Assembly (NCBI GenBank): GCA_003987775.1
Contig: RXJD01000023.1
Span: 124,001-188,000, forward strand
Direction of reading: 5' to 3'
DNA length: 64,000 bases
Source: Mycobacterium sp.
Lineage (GTDB): Bacteria > Actinomycetota > Actinomycetes > Mycobacteriales > Mycobacteriaceae
The translations under genes and the position numbers were made by a program. The notes beneath the pieces are model-generated. The model did no database searches. It was not told the origin of the DNA and saw nothing but the letters and a program-made list of their open reading frames with translations. Positions 57,021 to 64,000 of this stretch are shown piece after piece. Every line of letters starts with the position of its first letter. The first letter of the stretch is position 1.

Positions 57021-58694
57021 TTAGAGGTCGTCCGCGGCGCCGCGGCCCGCGGCCCGGCCGGAGAAGATGCAGCCGCCCAGGAACGTCCCCTCCAGGGCGT
57101 TGTATCCGTGCACCCCGCCGCCGCCGAAACCGGCGACCTCGCCAGCCGCGTACAGCCCAGGGATGGGGGTCTGACCGTCGTTGCCCATGGCGCGTGAGCA
57201 CAAATCAGTTTGTATGCCGCCCAACGTCTTTCGGGTCAGGATGTGCAATTTAGCGGCGATCAGCGGCCCGGCTTTCGGGTCCAGGATGCGGTGCGGCGCG
57301 GCGACCCGGCCCAGTCGATCGCCCAGCGCCCGCCGGGCGTTGCGGATGCCCTGCACCTGAACGTCCTTGCAGAACGGGTTGGCGATCTGCAGGTCGCGGG
57401 ACTCGATCTGGGCGCGGATGCCGGCCGGGTCCAGCAGTGGTTCATCGGTCAGGGCGTTCATCTTCGCGACCAGATCTTCGAGGTTGTCAGCGACCACGAA
57501 GTCGGCGCCGTGGGCCTTGAACGCCTCCACCGGACCCGTCGCGTCCTTGTTGAAGAAGCGTTGTTGCAGCACCTTCATCAGGCTCTTCCCGGTGATATCG
57601 GGGTTCTGTTCCGAGCCCGACAGGGCGAACTCTTTCTTGATGATCTTTTGCGTCAGCACGTACCAGGAGTGGTCGTACTTCGCGATTTCGGGGTTGGTTC
57701 GCAGGTACTTCAGCGTGCCCAGGGTGTCGTAGCCGGGCAGGTACGGCGCCGGCAGTCGGCGGCCCAGCGCGTCGAACCACATTGACGACGGCCCCGGGAT
57801 GATGCGGATGGCGTGCTTGGGCCAGATCGGATCCCAGTTCCTGACGCCCTCGGTGTAGTGCCACATCCGGTCCCGGTTGACGAGGCGGACGCCGCTGTCA
57901 TGGGCGATGTCCAGCATGCGTCCATCGACGTATTCCGGGACTCCGGTGATCATCGACGACGGAGGGGTGCCCATCCGCTCCGGCCAGTACCGCCGAACCA
58001 TCTCGTGATTGCCGCCGATGCCACCGGTCGTGATGATCACGGCCTGCGCCGACAGTTCGAATTCGCCAACCACGTCGCGGTTAGACGGTGCGCCCCGCAC
58101 CGCGTCGTCGGGGGCCAGCACCGCGCCTCTGATGCCGGTGACCGCGCCGTCGGTGAACACCAGCTCGTCCACGCGATGGCGGTGATAGAACGCGACCTGG
58201 TTGTCCTGTGCGGCGTCGAGGGCCGAGTTGACAAAGGGCTCAACAACTCCGGTGCCCGTCCCCCAGGCGACGTGGAAACGCGGCACCGAATTTCCGTGTC
58301 CGTCGGCCCGCAGATCCCCCCGCTCGGCCCACCCCACCGTGGGCATGAACCTGATGCCGAGGTCGGTCAGGTACGACCGCTTCTCACCGGCGGCGAACTC
58401 GACGTACGCCCGCGCCCACCTGGCCGCCCATACATCCTCGTCGTCGAGGCGATCGAATCCCGCGCTGCCGGACCAGTCGTTCCAGGCCAGCTCGAGGGAG
58501 TCCTTGATCCCCAGCACGCGTTGCTCGGGGGTGTCGACCAAGAACAGGCCGCCGAACGACCAGAACGCTTGACCGCCCAGGTTGGCCTCGTTTTCCTGGT
58601 CAACCACCGCGACCTTCTTGCCGCGCCGGGTCAGTTCGTGGGTGGCGACCAACCCGGCCAGACCCGCACCGACAACGATGACATCAGCGTCCAT
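57021..58694 (-). CDS. FAD-binding dehydrogenase (3-ketosteroid dehydrogenase/Rv0785-like)
   Basis: A 557-residue flavoprotein of the fumarate reductase/KstD superfamily. The FAD motif is VIVVGAGLAGLVATHELTRR, with GGQAFWSFGGLF after it; the C-terminal FAD loop is LYAAGEVAGFGGGGVHGYN. It probably oxidises or reduces a steroid-like or lipid ring; the substrate is not known. It lies downstream of two TetR genes, and a GATACA-N4-TGTATC operator sits 42 nt before its start. Confidence 0.88.
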   Translation of the reverse strand: MDADVIVVGAGLAGLVATHELTRRGKKVAVVDQENEANLGGQAFWSFGGLFLVDTPEQRVLGIKDSLELAWNDWSGSAGFDRLDDEDVWAARWARAYVEFAAGEKRSYLTDLGIRFMPTVGWAERGDLRADGHGNSVPRFHVAWGTGTGVVEPFVNSALDAAQDNQVAFYHRHRVDELVFTDGAVTGIRGAVLAPDDAVRGAPSNRDVVGEFELSAQAVIITTGGIGGNHEMVRRYWPERMGTPPSSMITGVPEYVDGRMLDIAHDSGVRLVNRDRMWHYTEGVRNWDPIWPKHAIRIIPGPSSMWFDALGRRLPAPYLPGYDTLGTLKYLRTNPEIAKYDHSWYVLTQKIIKKEFALSGSEQNPDITGKSLMKVLQQRFFNKDATGPVEAFKAHGADFVVADNLEDLVAKMNALTDEPLLDPAGIRAQIESRDLQIANPFCKDVQVQGIRNARRALGDRLGRVAAPHRILDPKAGPLIAAKLHILTRKTLGGIQTDLCSRAMGNDGQTPIPGLYAAGEVAGFGGGGVHGYNALEGTFLGGCIFSGRAAGRGAADDL

Positions 58695-58735
58695 GAGACA
58701 GCCCTTCCGTGCGCAAAACGCTCACCAACGAACTA

Positions 58736-58751
58736 GATACACCAATGTATC
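58736..58751. promoter_or_regulatory. TetR-type operator GATACA-N4-TGTATC
   Basis: GATACACCAATGTATC is a perfect 6+6 palindrome with a 4-bp spacer, 42 nt upstream of the FAD dehydrogenase start and just after the TetR gene. Confidence 0.75.
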
Positions 58752-58788
58752 ATATTCAGAGACGCATCGGAAGGGTCGTTACCGGTGG

Positions 58789-59403
58789 TCAATCGCGAGT
58801 CAGCACGACATTCATCAGCTGGGTCAGCCAGGCGCGCGCCGCGGCCTGGTCACTGTCCAGCAGTAGCTGAACGCTGACTCCGTCGTAGGCGGCGATGATG
58901 GCGCGAGCCGTATCGGTGACGCTGTCGATCGCCTTGTGGAAGCCGATGCCGCTGGCGATCAGCCGTTCCTCGATGACTTTGCGCAGTTGCGCACGATGGA
59001 CCTCCCAGCGGTGCGCCAGTTCGGGATTGCGCGCCGAATACAGCAGGAAATCGAACTTGATCAGCAGCCAGTCGCGCTCGAGAAGCAGTGTGTCGACGAT
59101 TCGCTCCACGACTCCTGACAGGTCGACGACCGCGTCGGCGCCTTCCATGGCGGCCCGGACCTGCTCCGCGGTGCGGCCCGCCCACTCGTCGTAGAGGAGG
59201 AAGAACAACTCCTCCAAACTCTCAAACTGCGAATAGAACGCGCCGCGGGTGTAGCCGGCGGCCTCGCACACGTCCTCGATCGTGACGTGGCCGTAGCCCT
59301 TTTCTGCAAATACCCGGAACGCCGCATCCATGAGCCGGGCGCGGGTCTCGGCCCGGCGTTTGGTGACGCGCGGCGGCTTTGCAGCGGTGGTTGCAGTGGA
59401 CAT
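58789..59403 (-). CDS. TetR-family regulator, first of a tandem pair
   Basis: A 204-residue TetR. The head is KRRAETRARLMDAAFRVFAE, GYGHVTIEDVCEAAGYTRGA and FYSQFESLEELFF. It is about half identical by eye to the neighbouring TetR at 59508, indicating duplication. ATG 59403. Its likely targets are the GATACA-type sites before the FAD dehydrogenase, itself and the PPE gene. Confidence 0.9.
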   Translation of the reverse strand: MSTATTAAKPPRVTKRRAETRARLMDAAFRVFAEKGYGHVTIEDVCEAAGYTRGAFYSQFESLEELFFLLYDEWAGRTAEQVRAAMEGADAVVDLSGVVERIVDTLLLERDWLLIKFDFLLYSARNPELAHRWEVHRAQLRKVIEERLIASGIGFHKAIDSVTDTARAIIAAYDGVSVQLLLDSDQAAARAWLTQLMNVVLTRD

Positions 59404-59423
59404 AAGTGCACCCCCTGTTCGCT

Positions 59424-59438
59424 ATGTAGCCGATACAT
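59424..59438. promoter_or_regulatory. TetR-type half-site pair ATGTA-N5-TACAT
   Basis: ATGTAGCCGATACAT lies 20 nt before the TetR start at 59403; it is related to the GATACA/TGTATC sites on either side, and further GATAC half-sites follow. Confidence 0.5.
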
Positions 59439-59507
59439 TGCCACATCGGATACGTGACGTGCCACATTGGGGGGTGAATGTCACCGACTTGCCGAAACTC
59501 TGCGGTT

Positions 59508-60131
59508 TCAGGACTCGGTTCGGCTGGGTGTCAGCACTACGTTGAGCAGCTGGATGAGCCTGGCGCGGGCGGCGCCGTCGTCGTTCTCCAGGAGTAACTG
59601 AGTGGCCAGACCGTCGTAGAGGGCGATGATGGCCTGGGCCGTCTCGCTTGCCGTGCCGATCGACTCGTGCGATCCGATGCCGCGGGCGGTGAGCAGCTCC
59701 TCGATGGTCGTCCGCAGCTTGCCGCGGTGGACCGACCAGCGCTGGGCCAGCTCTGGCTTCCGGGCGGCCACCGCCAGCAGGTCGACCTTGATCAATAGCC
59801 ACTCACGCTCGAGGAGCAGGGTCTCCACGATGGTGGCGACGATTCCGGGCAGATCGTTGACCGGGTCGCCGGCGTGCACGGCGCTGCGCACCTGTTCGGC
59901 AATCTGGCTCGTCCACTGGTGATAGATGACGAACAGCAGCTCTTCGAGGCTCTCGAACTGTGAGTAGAACGCGCCGCGCGTGTAGCCGGCGGCGGTGCAC
60001 ACGTCCTTGATGGTCACTTGTCCGTAGCCCTTCTGGGCGAAGACCTCTATTGCCGCATCGATCAGCCGCCCCCGGGTTTCAGCGCGGCGTTTGGTTACTC
60101 GCGTCGCCTTTGCGGTGCTCGCTGATGACAT
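59508..60131 (-). CDS. TetR-family regulator, second of a tandem pair
   Basis: A 207-residue TetR with KRRAETRGRLIDAAIEVFAQ, GYGQVTIKDVCTAAGYTRGA and FYSQFESLEELLF, matching its neighbour closely in the head and less in the ligand domain. I start at ATG 60131, which has a GAAGGACC box; ATG 60149 is also in frame. It is divergent from the PPE gene, and the gap carries a matching operator. Confidence 0.9.
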   Translation of the reverse strand: MSSASTAKATRVTKRRAETRGRLIDAAIEVFAQKGYGQVTIKDVCTAAGYTRGAFYSQFESLEELLFVIYHQWTSQIAEQVRSAVHAGDPVNDLPGIVATIVETLLLEREWLLIKVDLLAVAARKPELAQRWSVHRGKLRTTIEELLTARGIGSHESIGTASETAQAIIALYDGLATQLLLENDDGAARARLIQLLNVVLTPSRTES

Positions 60132-60201
60132 CGGTCCTTCACCTTCCATTGATCCATGCAGGTATCAGATGCACAGTAGCATAAAATGTATTGACGCATC
60201 G

Positions 60202-60217
60202 TATACACAAATGTATG
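60202..60217. promoter_or_regulatory. TetR-type operator in the tetR/PPE gap
   Basis: TATACACAAATGTATG matches the GATACA-N4-TGTATC site at 58736 in form and spacing. It lies 36 nt before the PPE start and 71 nt before the TetR start. Confidence 0.65.
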
Positions 60218-60252
60218 TTTTGGACAGTGATCGATGGAGGTGAGTGGATGTG

Positions 60253-61305
60253 ATGGGTTTCGAGATGCTGGCGCCGGAAGTGAACTCGGCGCGGATGTAC
60301 GGCGGGGCGGGAGCGGGTCCGTTGTACTCGGCGGCGGCGGCCTGGGATGGGGTCGCCGCTGAGCTGCAGGCGTCGGCGTCGTCCTTCGATTCGGTGATTG
60401 CCGACCTGATCGACGGCTCGTGGGCCGGATCTGCGGCGGCAGCGATGGTCGGCATCGCGTCGGGCTACGTGGGGTGGCTGAGTGCCTCGTCCGGCATCGC
60501 CGAGATGGCTGGGATGCAGGCTCGTGCGGCGGCGACGGCGTACGAGGCGGCTCGGACGGCGACGGTGCATCCAGCGGAGGTAGCTGCCAACCGGATGCAG
60601 CAACTGGCACTGATCGCGACCAACTTCCTGGGCCAGAACACGCCGGCGATCGCGGCAACGGACTTCGTGTACGTCGATATGTGGGTTCAGGACGTGCTCG
60701 CGATGGTGGGCTACCTTGCCGACGCGGTGTCGGTCGCCGTCGCTTTGACGCCGTTCAGTACGTTGCCCGCCGACCTCGCGGGCATGGCATCGCAGGCGGT
60801 GGCGGTGGCGCAGGCGATCCCGCTGGATGCCGTGTCGCAGGGCGTGCAACTGGTGTCGACCGCGGTCGGCATGGCCATGACGCCGCTTTCCAGTTTTGGC
60901 GGCGGTGCAGCGCCGGGCGGTGCCGCACTGGCGGGCGCCTCGGAGCCGTCGGAGGTGCCTCTCATCGCGGCGGCGGAAGCTACCAGGCCGGGGGGTGGAG
61001 CCGGGTTTGGTGCGGCAGCGGGTCTGGGTCAGGCGCGCACCGTCGGTGCGTTATCGGTGCCGCAGAGTTGGGTCGGGTCGGTTCCTGAGGCGCGGGGCGT
61101 GTCGGCGTTGCCGGGCACCGGCCTGGCCGGTGCCGCAACGCTCGCCGGTGCCGAGGCGGCCGCCGGTGCGGGTGCCGGGATGCCGATGATGCCGATGCCG
61201 ACTGGGGGCGGTGCTAACGGCGGGATGCCGGGCCGTATCGGAGGTGGCGCCAGCCCGCATGTGGTGCAGCAGCGCCCGAGCGTGATTCCCCGGGTCGGGG
61301 TGTGA
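60253..61305 (+). CDS. PPE-family protein (PPE-SVP type)
   Basis: A 350-residue PPE protein. The N-terminal domain starts MGFEMLAPEVNSARMYGGAG, with APE in place of PPE, and has the WxG-type turn DGSWAGSAAAAM near residue 56. The SVP motif is SVPQSWVGS near residue 275, followed by a Gly/Ala/Pro-rich end. It has no PE gene beside it. Export by ESX-5 is usual for the subgroup. A GGAGG box fits GTG 60250 or ATG 60253. It is divergent from the TetR pair and shares their operator, so PPE expression may be repressed by them. Confidence 0.88.
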   Translation: MGFEMLAPEVNSARMYGGAGAGPLYSAAAAWDGVAAELQASASSFDSVIADLIDGSWAGSAAAAMVGIASGYVGWLSASSGIAEMAGMQARAAATAYEAARTATVHPAEVAANRMQQLALIATNFLGQNTPAIAATDFVYVDMWVQDVLAMVGYLADAVSVAVALTPFSTLPADLAGMASQAVAVAQAIPLDAVSQGVQLVSTAVGMAMTPLSSFGGGAAPGGAALAGASEPSEVPLIAAAEATRPGGGAGFGAAAGLGQARTVGALSVPQSWVGSVPEARGVSALPGTGLAGAATLAGAEAAAGAGAGMPMMPMPTGGGANGGMPGRIGGGASPHVVQQRPSVIPRVGV

Positions 61306-61308
61306 CGG

Positions 61309-62436
61309 TCACCGGTTGACCAGGCCACTCAGCCGCCACGCCAGTTGCCGCCGTATCGCCGGAACGTGCGCCGCCAGGCGCAGGGCCGAGTTGCGCACCG
61401 GACGCAGCGGGCGGGGCATGTTCGACACCTTCGTCAGGCGCCCGGTCAGCCTCAGCACCTGCCGGGCCCGTTCTCGCTGCGTCGCGCTGTAGGCGTCGAG
61501 TCGGGACTCGGATCCGTCGGTGAGCGCTTCGGCCAGCGCCACCGCGTCGTTGATGCCCAGGTTCATGCCCTGGCCGCCGGCGGGGCTGTGCACATGAGCG
61601 GCATCTCCGGCCAGTAGCAGCCGGCCCGCCCGATAGGTGTCGGCGACGCGATGCTGTATCCGGAAGCGCGATCCCCAGACCAACTCGGTGACAACGGTGC
61701 GTCCGGGTCCGAAGCCGCGGCTGTCCAGCAAACTCTGGACGAACTCGATCGTCGGTACCCGGGGGGCCTGCGCCGACGGGGCCACGATGCGGTAGATGCC
61801 GTCGGGCAGCGGCGCCAGCACCGTCAGGCCCTCGCTGCCGTAGAAGAGGATCACCTCGTCGACCGGCGCGTCGCCGGTGACGCGCACGTCGGCCAGGGCG
61901 AAGGACTCGGCGAACTCCCCTCCGGCGAAGCCGATTTCGGCTTGCTGCCGAATGGTGCTGTGCATCCCGTCGGCGCCGACGACGTAGCCGGCGCGGATGG
62001 TGTCACCGTCGTCGAAAGTGGCTGTGACGCCGGTCGTGTCCTGCTTGAGGTTGCTCAGCCTCTTGGGCCGAATCACATTGGCGTTCAATTCATTCAGGCG
62101 TTCTTCCAGCGCTCGCTCGGTCTCGGCCTGAGAGATCATCAGGCTGTACGGATAACAGGTCGGCAGGTCGCTGAAGTCGACGGGAATCAGTACGCGCGAT
62201 CCCTGGCGCATGGTGAATCGCGGCGCCGCCAGTCCGGCCTTGACCAGACGCCGGGAAACATCGAGTTCTTCGAGCAGTTCCAGGCTACGGGCATTGACCA
62301 CGGCGGCGCGGGAGGTGTTGGCGCCGGCGGGCAGTGCGTCGACCACCACCGCATCGACCCCGCGGGTGACCAACGAGCCCGCCAAGGTGAGCCCGGTGGG
62401 CCCGGCACCCACTACCAGGACATCGGTGTCGTTCAT
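61309..62436 (-). CDS. FAD-dependent monooxygenase (PheA/TfdB/Rox type)
   Basis: A 375-residue flavoprotein hydroxylase. The FAD motif is VLVVGAGPTGLTLAGSLV; the middle signature is YVVGADGMHSTIRQ; the second FAD motif is LLAGDAAHVHSPAGGQGMNL. Such enzymes hydroxylate phenols, antibiotics or other aromatics. ATG 62436 follows a GAGGAGGTCACC box. It is divergent from a TetR gene, with shared operators, so it is probably induced by its substrate or a drug. Confidence 0.9.
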   Translation of the reverse strand: MNDTDVLVVGAGPTGLTLAGSLVTRGVDAVVVDALPAGANTSRAAVVNARSLELLEELDVSRRLVKAGLAAPRFTMRQGSRVLIPVDFSDLPTCYPYSLMISQAETERALEERLNELNANVIRPKRLSNLKQDTTGVTATFDDGDTIRAGYVVGADGMHSTIRQQAEIGFAGGEFAESFALADVRVTGDAPVDEVILFYGSEGLTVLAPLPDGIYRIVAPSAQAPRVPTIEFVQSLLDSRGFGPGRTVVTELVWGSRFRIQHRVADTYRAGRLLLAGDAAHVHSPAGGQGMNLGINDAVALAEALTDGSESRLDAYSATQRERARQVLRLTGRLTKVSNMPRPLRPVRNSALRLAAHVPAIRRQLAWRLSGLVNR

Positions 62437-62457
62437 GGTGACCTCCTCGTCAGCGAA

Positions 62458-62534
62458 GTCAACAACTGTTGACATGGCTATCATGCGCGCGTCGCGGCAC
62501 GTATGTCAACACTTGTTGGCCTACAGTTGTTGAC
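62458..62534. promoter_or_regulatory. TetR operators GTCAACA-N2-TGTTGAC
   Basis: A perfect site GTCAACAACTGTTGAC is at 62458-62473. A near-perfect site GTCAACACTTGTTGGC is at 62505-62520, and an extra TGTTGAC half-site lies at 62528-62534. The TetR -10 hexamer TACAGT is at 62522-62527, next to these sites, 7 nt before ATG 62535. Confidence 0.8.
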
Positions 62535-63080
62535 ATGAGGCGGACGTCGGCGGAAACCAAGGCCGAGATCCTGACCAAGGCGCGCGAACGGTTCGCGACG
62601 TCGGGCTTCCAGGCCGCCACGATCCGCGCGATCGCCGCCGACGCCGGCGTTGATCCCGCCATGGTGATGCGGTACTTCGGCAGCAAGGATCAACTGTTCG
62701 CGGCGGCGGCCGAATTCGATTTGCAACTACCCGATTTCGCTTCGGCAGATCGCGGCCAACTGGGCCGGTTGCTGGTTGGCCACTTTTTGCGGCGCTGGGA
62801 GGGCGGCGACGACGCCCTGGTGATCCTGCTGCGCTGCAGTGCCACCAACGACGAAGCGGCGCAACGGATGCGGGAGATCTTCGGGGTCCAGTTGCAGCCC
62901 CTGGTGGCGGGCTGGGCGCCGGCCGGCGAGGCGGCGCGGCGGGCCGGGCTGATCGCCACCCAGATCCTGGGTTTGGCGTTGTGCCGCTTTGTCTTACGGC
63001 TGCCGCCCGTGGTCGACCTGAGCCGGGACGAGGTGATCGAGTGGCTCGGCCCGACGATCCAGCGCTACCTGGACGGCTGA
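62535..63080 (+). CDS. TetR-family regulator of the flavin monooxygenase
   Basis: A 181-residue TetR. The head is MRRTSAETKAEILTKARERF and IRAIAADAGVDPAMVMRYFG, and the C-terminal domain is of the TetR_C type with PLVAGWAPAGEAARRAGLI. ATG 62535 gives the usual start and has a TANNNT -10 at 62522-62527. It probably represses itself and the divergent monooxygenase. An in-frame ATG at 62469 would place the operators inside the gene. Confidence 0.88.
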   Translation: MRRTSAETKAEILTKARERFATSGFQAATIRAIAADAGVDPAMVMRYFGSKDQLFAAAAEFDLQLPDFASADRGQLGRLLVGHFLRRWEGGDDALVILLRCSATNDEAAQRMREIFGVQLQPLVAGWAPAGEAARRAGLIATQILGLALCRFVLRLPPVVDLSRDEVIEWLGPTIQRYLDG

Positions 63081-64000
63081 GCCGGGGGCAACCCGATGCT
63101 TCGGTAGCGCCGCAGGCGCGCTGCCAGACGCTGTGGTCCGGGTATCTCGCGCAGCGCGTGGACTTCACCGGCAATGGCCGCGGCCAGCCGGAGAGAGAAG
63201 GCGACCGGCTCGTCGGCGGCGTCGGGATGCTCGGGAACGATAGCGTCGACGATGCCCGATGCCATCAGGTCGGCCGATCGGATGCCTTGTGCTGCAGCAA
63301 GTTCCGCGGCGTGCTCGGTGTCGCGGAAAACGATGGCACTGGCGCCTTCCGGTGGCAGGGGCGCCAACCAACCGTGCAGCGCGGCCAGCACCCGGTCGGC
63401 GGGCACCATCGCCAGTGCCGGCCCGCCGCTGCCCTGGCCCAGCAGTACTGACACGGTCGGTGTGTCCAGCGTGACGAGCTCGGCGAGGCACTGAGCGATC
63501 TGCCCGGCGAGACCCCCCTGCTCGCCTTCGGCGGACAATGCCGGGCCGGCAGTGTCGATCACCAGCACGAGGGGCAGGCGGAGTTCGGCGGCCAACGCCA
63601 TGCCACGCCGGGCCTCGCGCAGTGATCCGGGTCCGACGGTGTTGCCGCCGCCCTCGATGCGCTGCTGGCCGAGGACGACGACGGGTTGGGCCGCGAAGCG
63701 GGCGAGTGCCAGCAAGGTCGTCGCCGCCTCGCCCTGGCCGGTGCCCGAGAGCAGCACTCGATCGGTGGCGCCGTGGCGCAGCAGGAAGCGCGCGTCGGGG
63801 CGGTCGGCGCGACGGGATGCGACCACCGAATCCCAGGCAGGCACATCGGGGATCGGCTCGGGACGCGGACGGGCCGGCGGCGGGCCGGGAACATCCGCGA
63901 GGACGGTCAGCGCACGGTGCAGCGTCGCCCGCAGATCAGCAAGGGCCACGACGCCGTCGATGACGCCGTGACGCTGCAGGTTCTCCGCGGTTTGGACGCC
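63065..64000 (-). CDS. accD3: Acetyl/propionyl-CoA carboxylase beta subunit AccD3, partial
   Basis: The frame is open to the right edge; 311 residues of the C-terminal part are present (M. tuberculosis AccD3 is about 495). Carboxyltransferase features are GGGNTVGPGSLREARRGMAL, VIDTAGPALSAEGEQGG and LLGQGSGGPALAMVPADRV. AccD3 transfers carboxyl groups from biotin in acyl-CoA carboxylation. It overlaps the 3' end of the TetR gene by 16 bp. The location after prrA matches the M. tuberculosis order (Rv0904c). Confidence 0.92.
   Translation of the reverse strand, partial: GVQTAENLQRHGVIDGVVALADLRATLHRALTVLADVPGPPPARPRPEPIPDVPAWDSVVASRRADRPDARFLLRHGATDRVLLSGTGQGEAATTLLALARFAAQPVVVLGQQRIEGGGNTVGPGSLREARRGMALAAELRLPLVLVIDTAGPALSAEGEQGGLAGQIAQCLAELVTLDTPTVSVLLGQGSGGPALAMVPADRVLAALHGWLAPLPPEGASAIVFRDTEHAAELAAAQGIRSADLMASGIVDAIVPEHPDAADEPVAFSLRLAAAIAGEVHALREIPGPQRLAARLRRYRSIGLPPAQPSR

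Overview
The window is GC-rich chromosomal DNA of a non-tuberculous Mycobacterium. The evidence is PE and PPE proteins, an Rpf lysozyme-like domain behind a c-di-AMP riboswitch, a PrrAB two-component system, an ompATb/arf operon, two LLM-fold oxidoreductases of a type often F420-dependent, and a backbone order that follows my recollection of M. tuberculosis H37Rv from Rv0859 (fadA) to Rv0904c (accD3). The MPTR-type repeats suggest the slow-growing branch, but I cannot fix the species. No identity figure comes from a search; all family assignments are by reading.

Backbone, left to right: fadA (partial)-fadB; ercc3 and its helicase-associated partner; a molybdopterin block (moaC2-mog-moaE2 on +, moaD2 and moaA2 on -) around rpfA; a YccF protein and cspB; a DUF2771 lipoprotein-like protein and MFS exporter; a DUF3027 protein; DUF2530, MarR, TrmH-type methyltransferase and DUF2537; sepH; serC; an AurF-type diiron protein; fprB; a VOC protein; citA; gltA2; a CrtI-like oxidoreductase and DUF2630; arfA-arfB-arfC; prrB-prrA; and accD3 running off the right edge.

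Into this backbone are set accessory blocks. (i) 2.8-10.3 kb: two LLM oxidoreductases, two tandem PknF-like kinases, and a DUF35/thiolase-fold pair resembling ChsH2/Ltp2. (ii) 19.9 kb: a glutathionyl-hydroquinone reductase-like protein. (iii) 24.4-25.2 kb: an SRPBCC protein and a 28-codon ORF behind a sigma-A-like promoter embedded in a perfect operator. (iv) 32.9-35.4 kb: an SDR-like small protein, a TetR/fatty-acid-hydroxylase operon with a long operator, and a short PE protein. (v) 36.8-48.2 kb: pdxH, an MFS exporter, a second short PE protein, a PE protein carrying MPTR-type repeats, a LuxR-type ATPase regulator, an acyltransferase-like protein without its catalytic serine, and a cyclase/ATPase protein. 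(vi) 57-63 kb: a flavin dehydrogenase with two tandem TetR paralogues, a PPE protein, and a flavin monooxygenase/TetR pair.

The most interesting signals are regulatory. A 19-bp motif (TTRAGTA, seven bases, then TAC at positions 14-16) recurs five times between 34.8 and 44.2 kb. Four copies lie before the three PE genes and one before the acyltransferase-like gene, around the LuxR ATPase, suggesting an uncharacterised local regulon. The 28-codon ORF at 24.4 kb is another candidate for something undescribed. Three further TetR operator types can be read directly. Many genes have a TANNNT-like hexamer 6-8 nt before the start codon, the pattern of leaderless mycobacterial transcripts.
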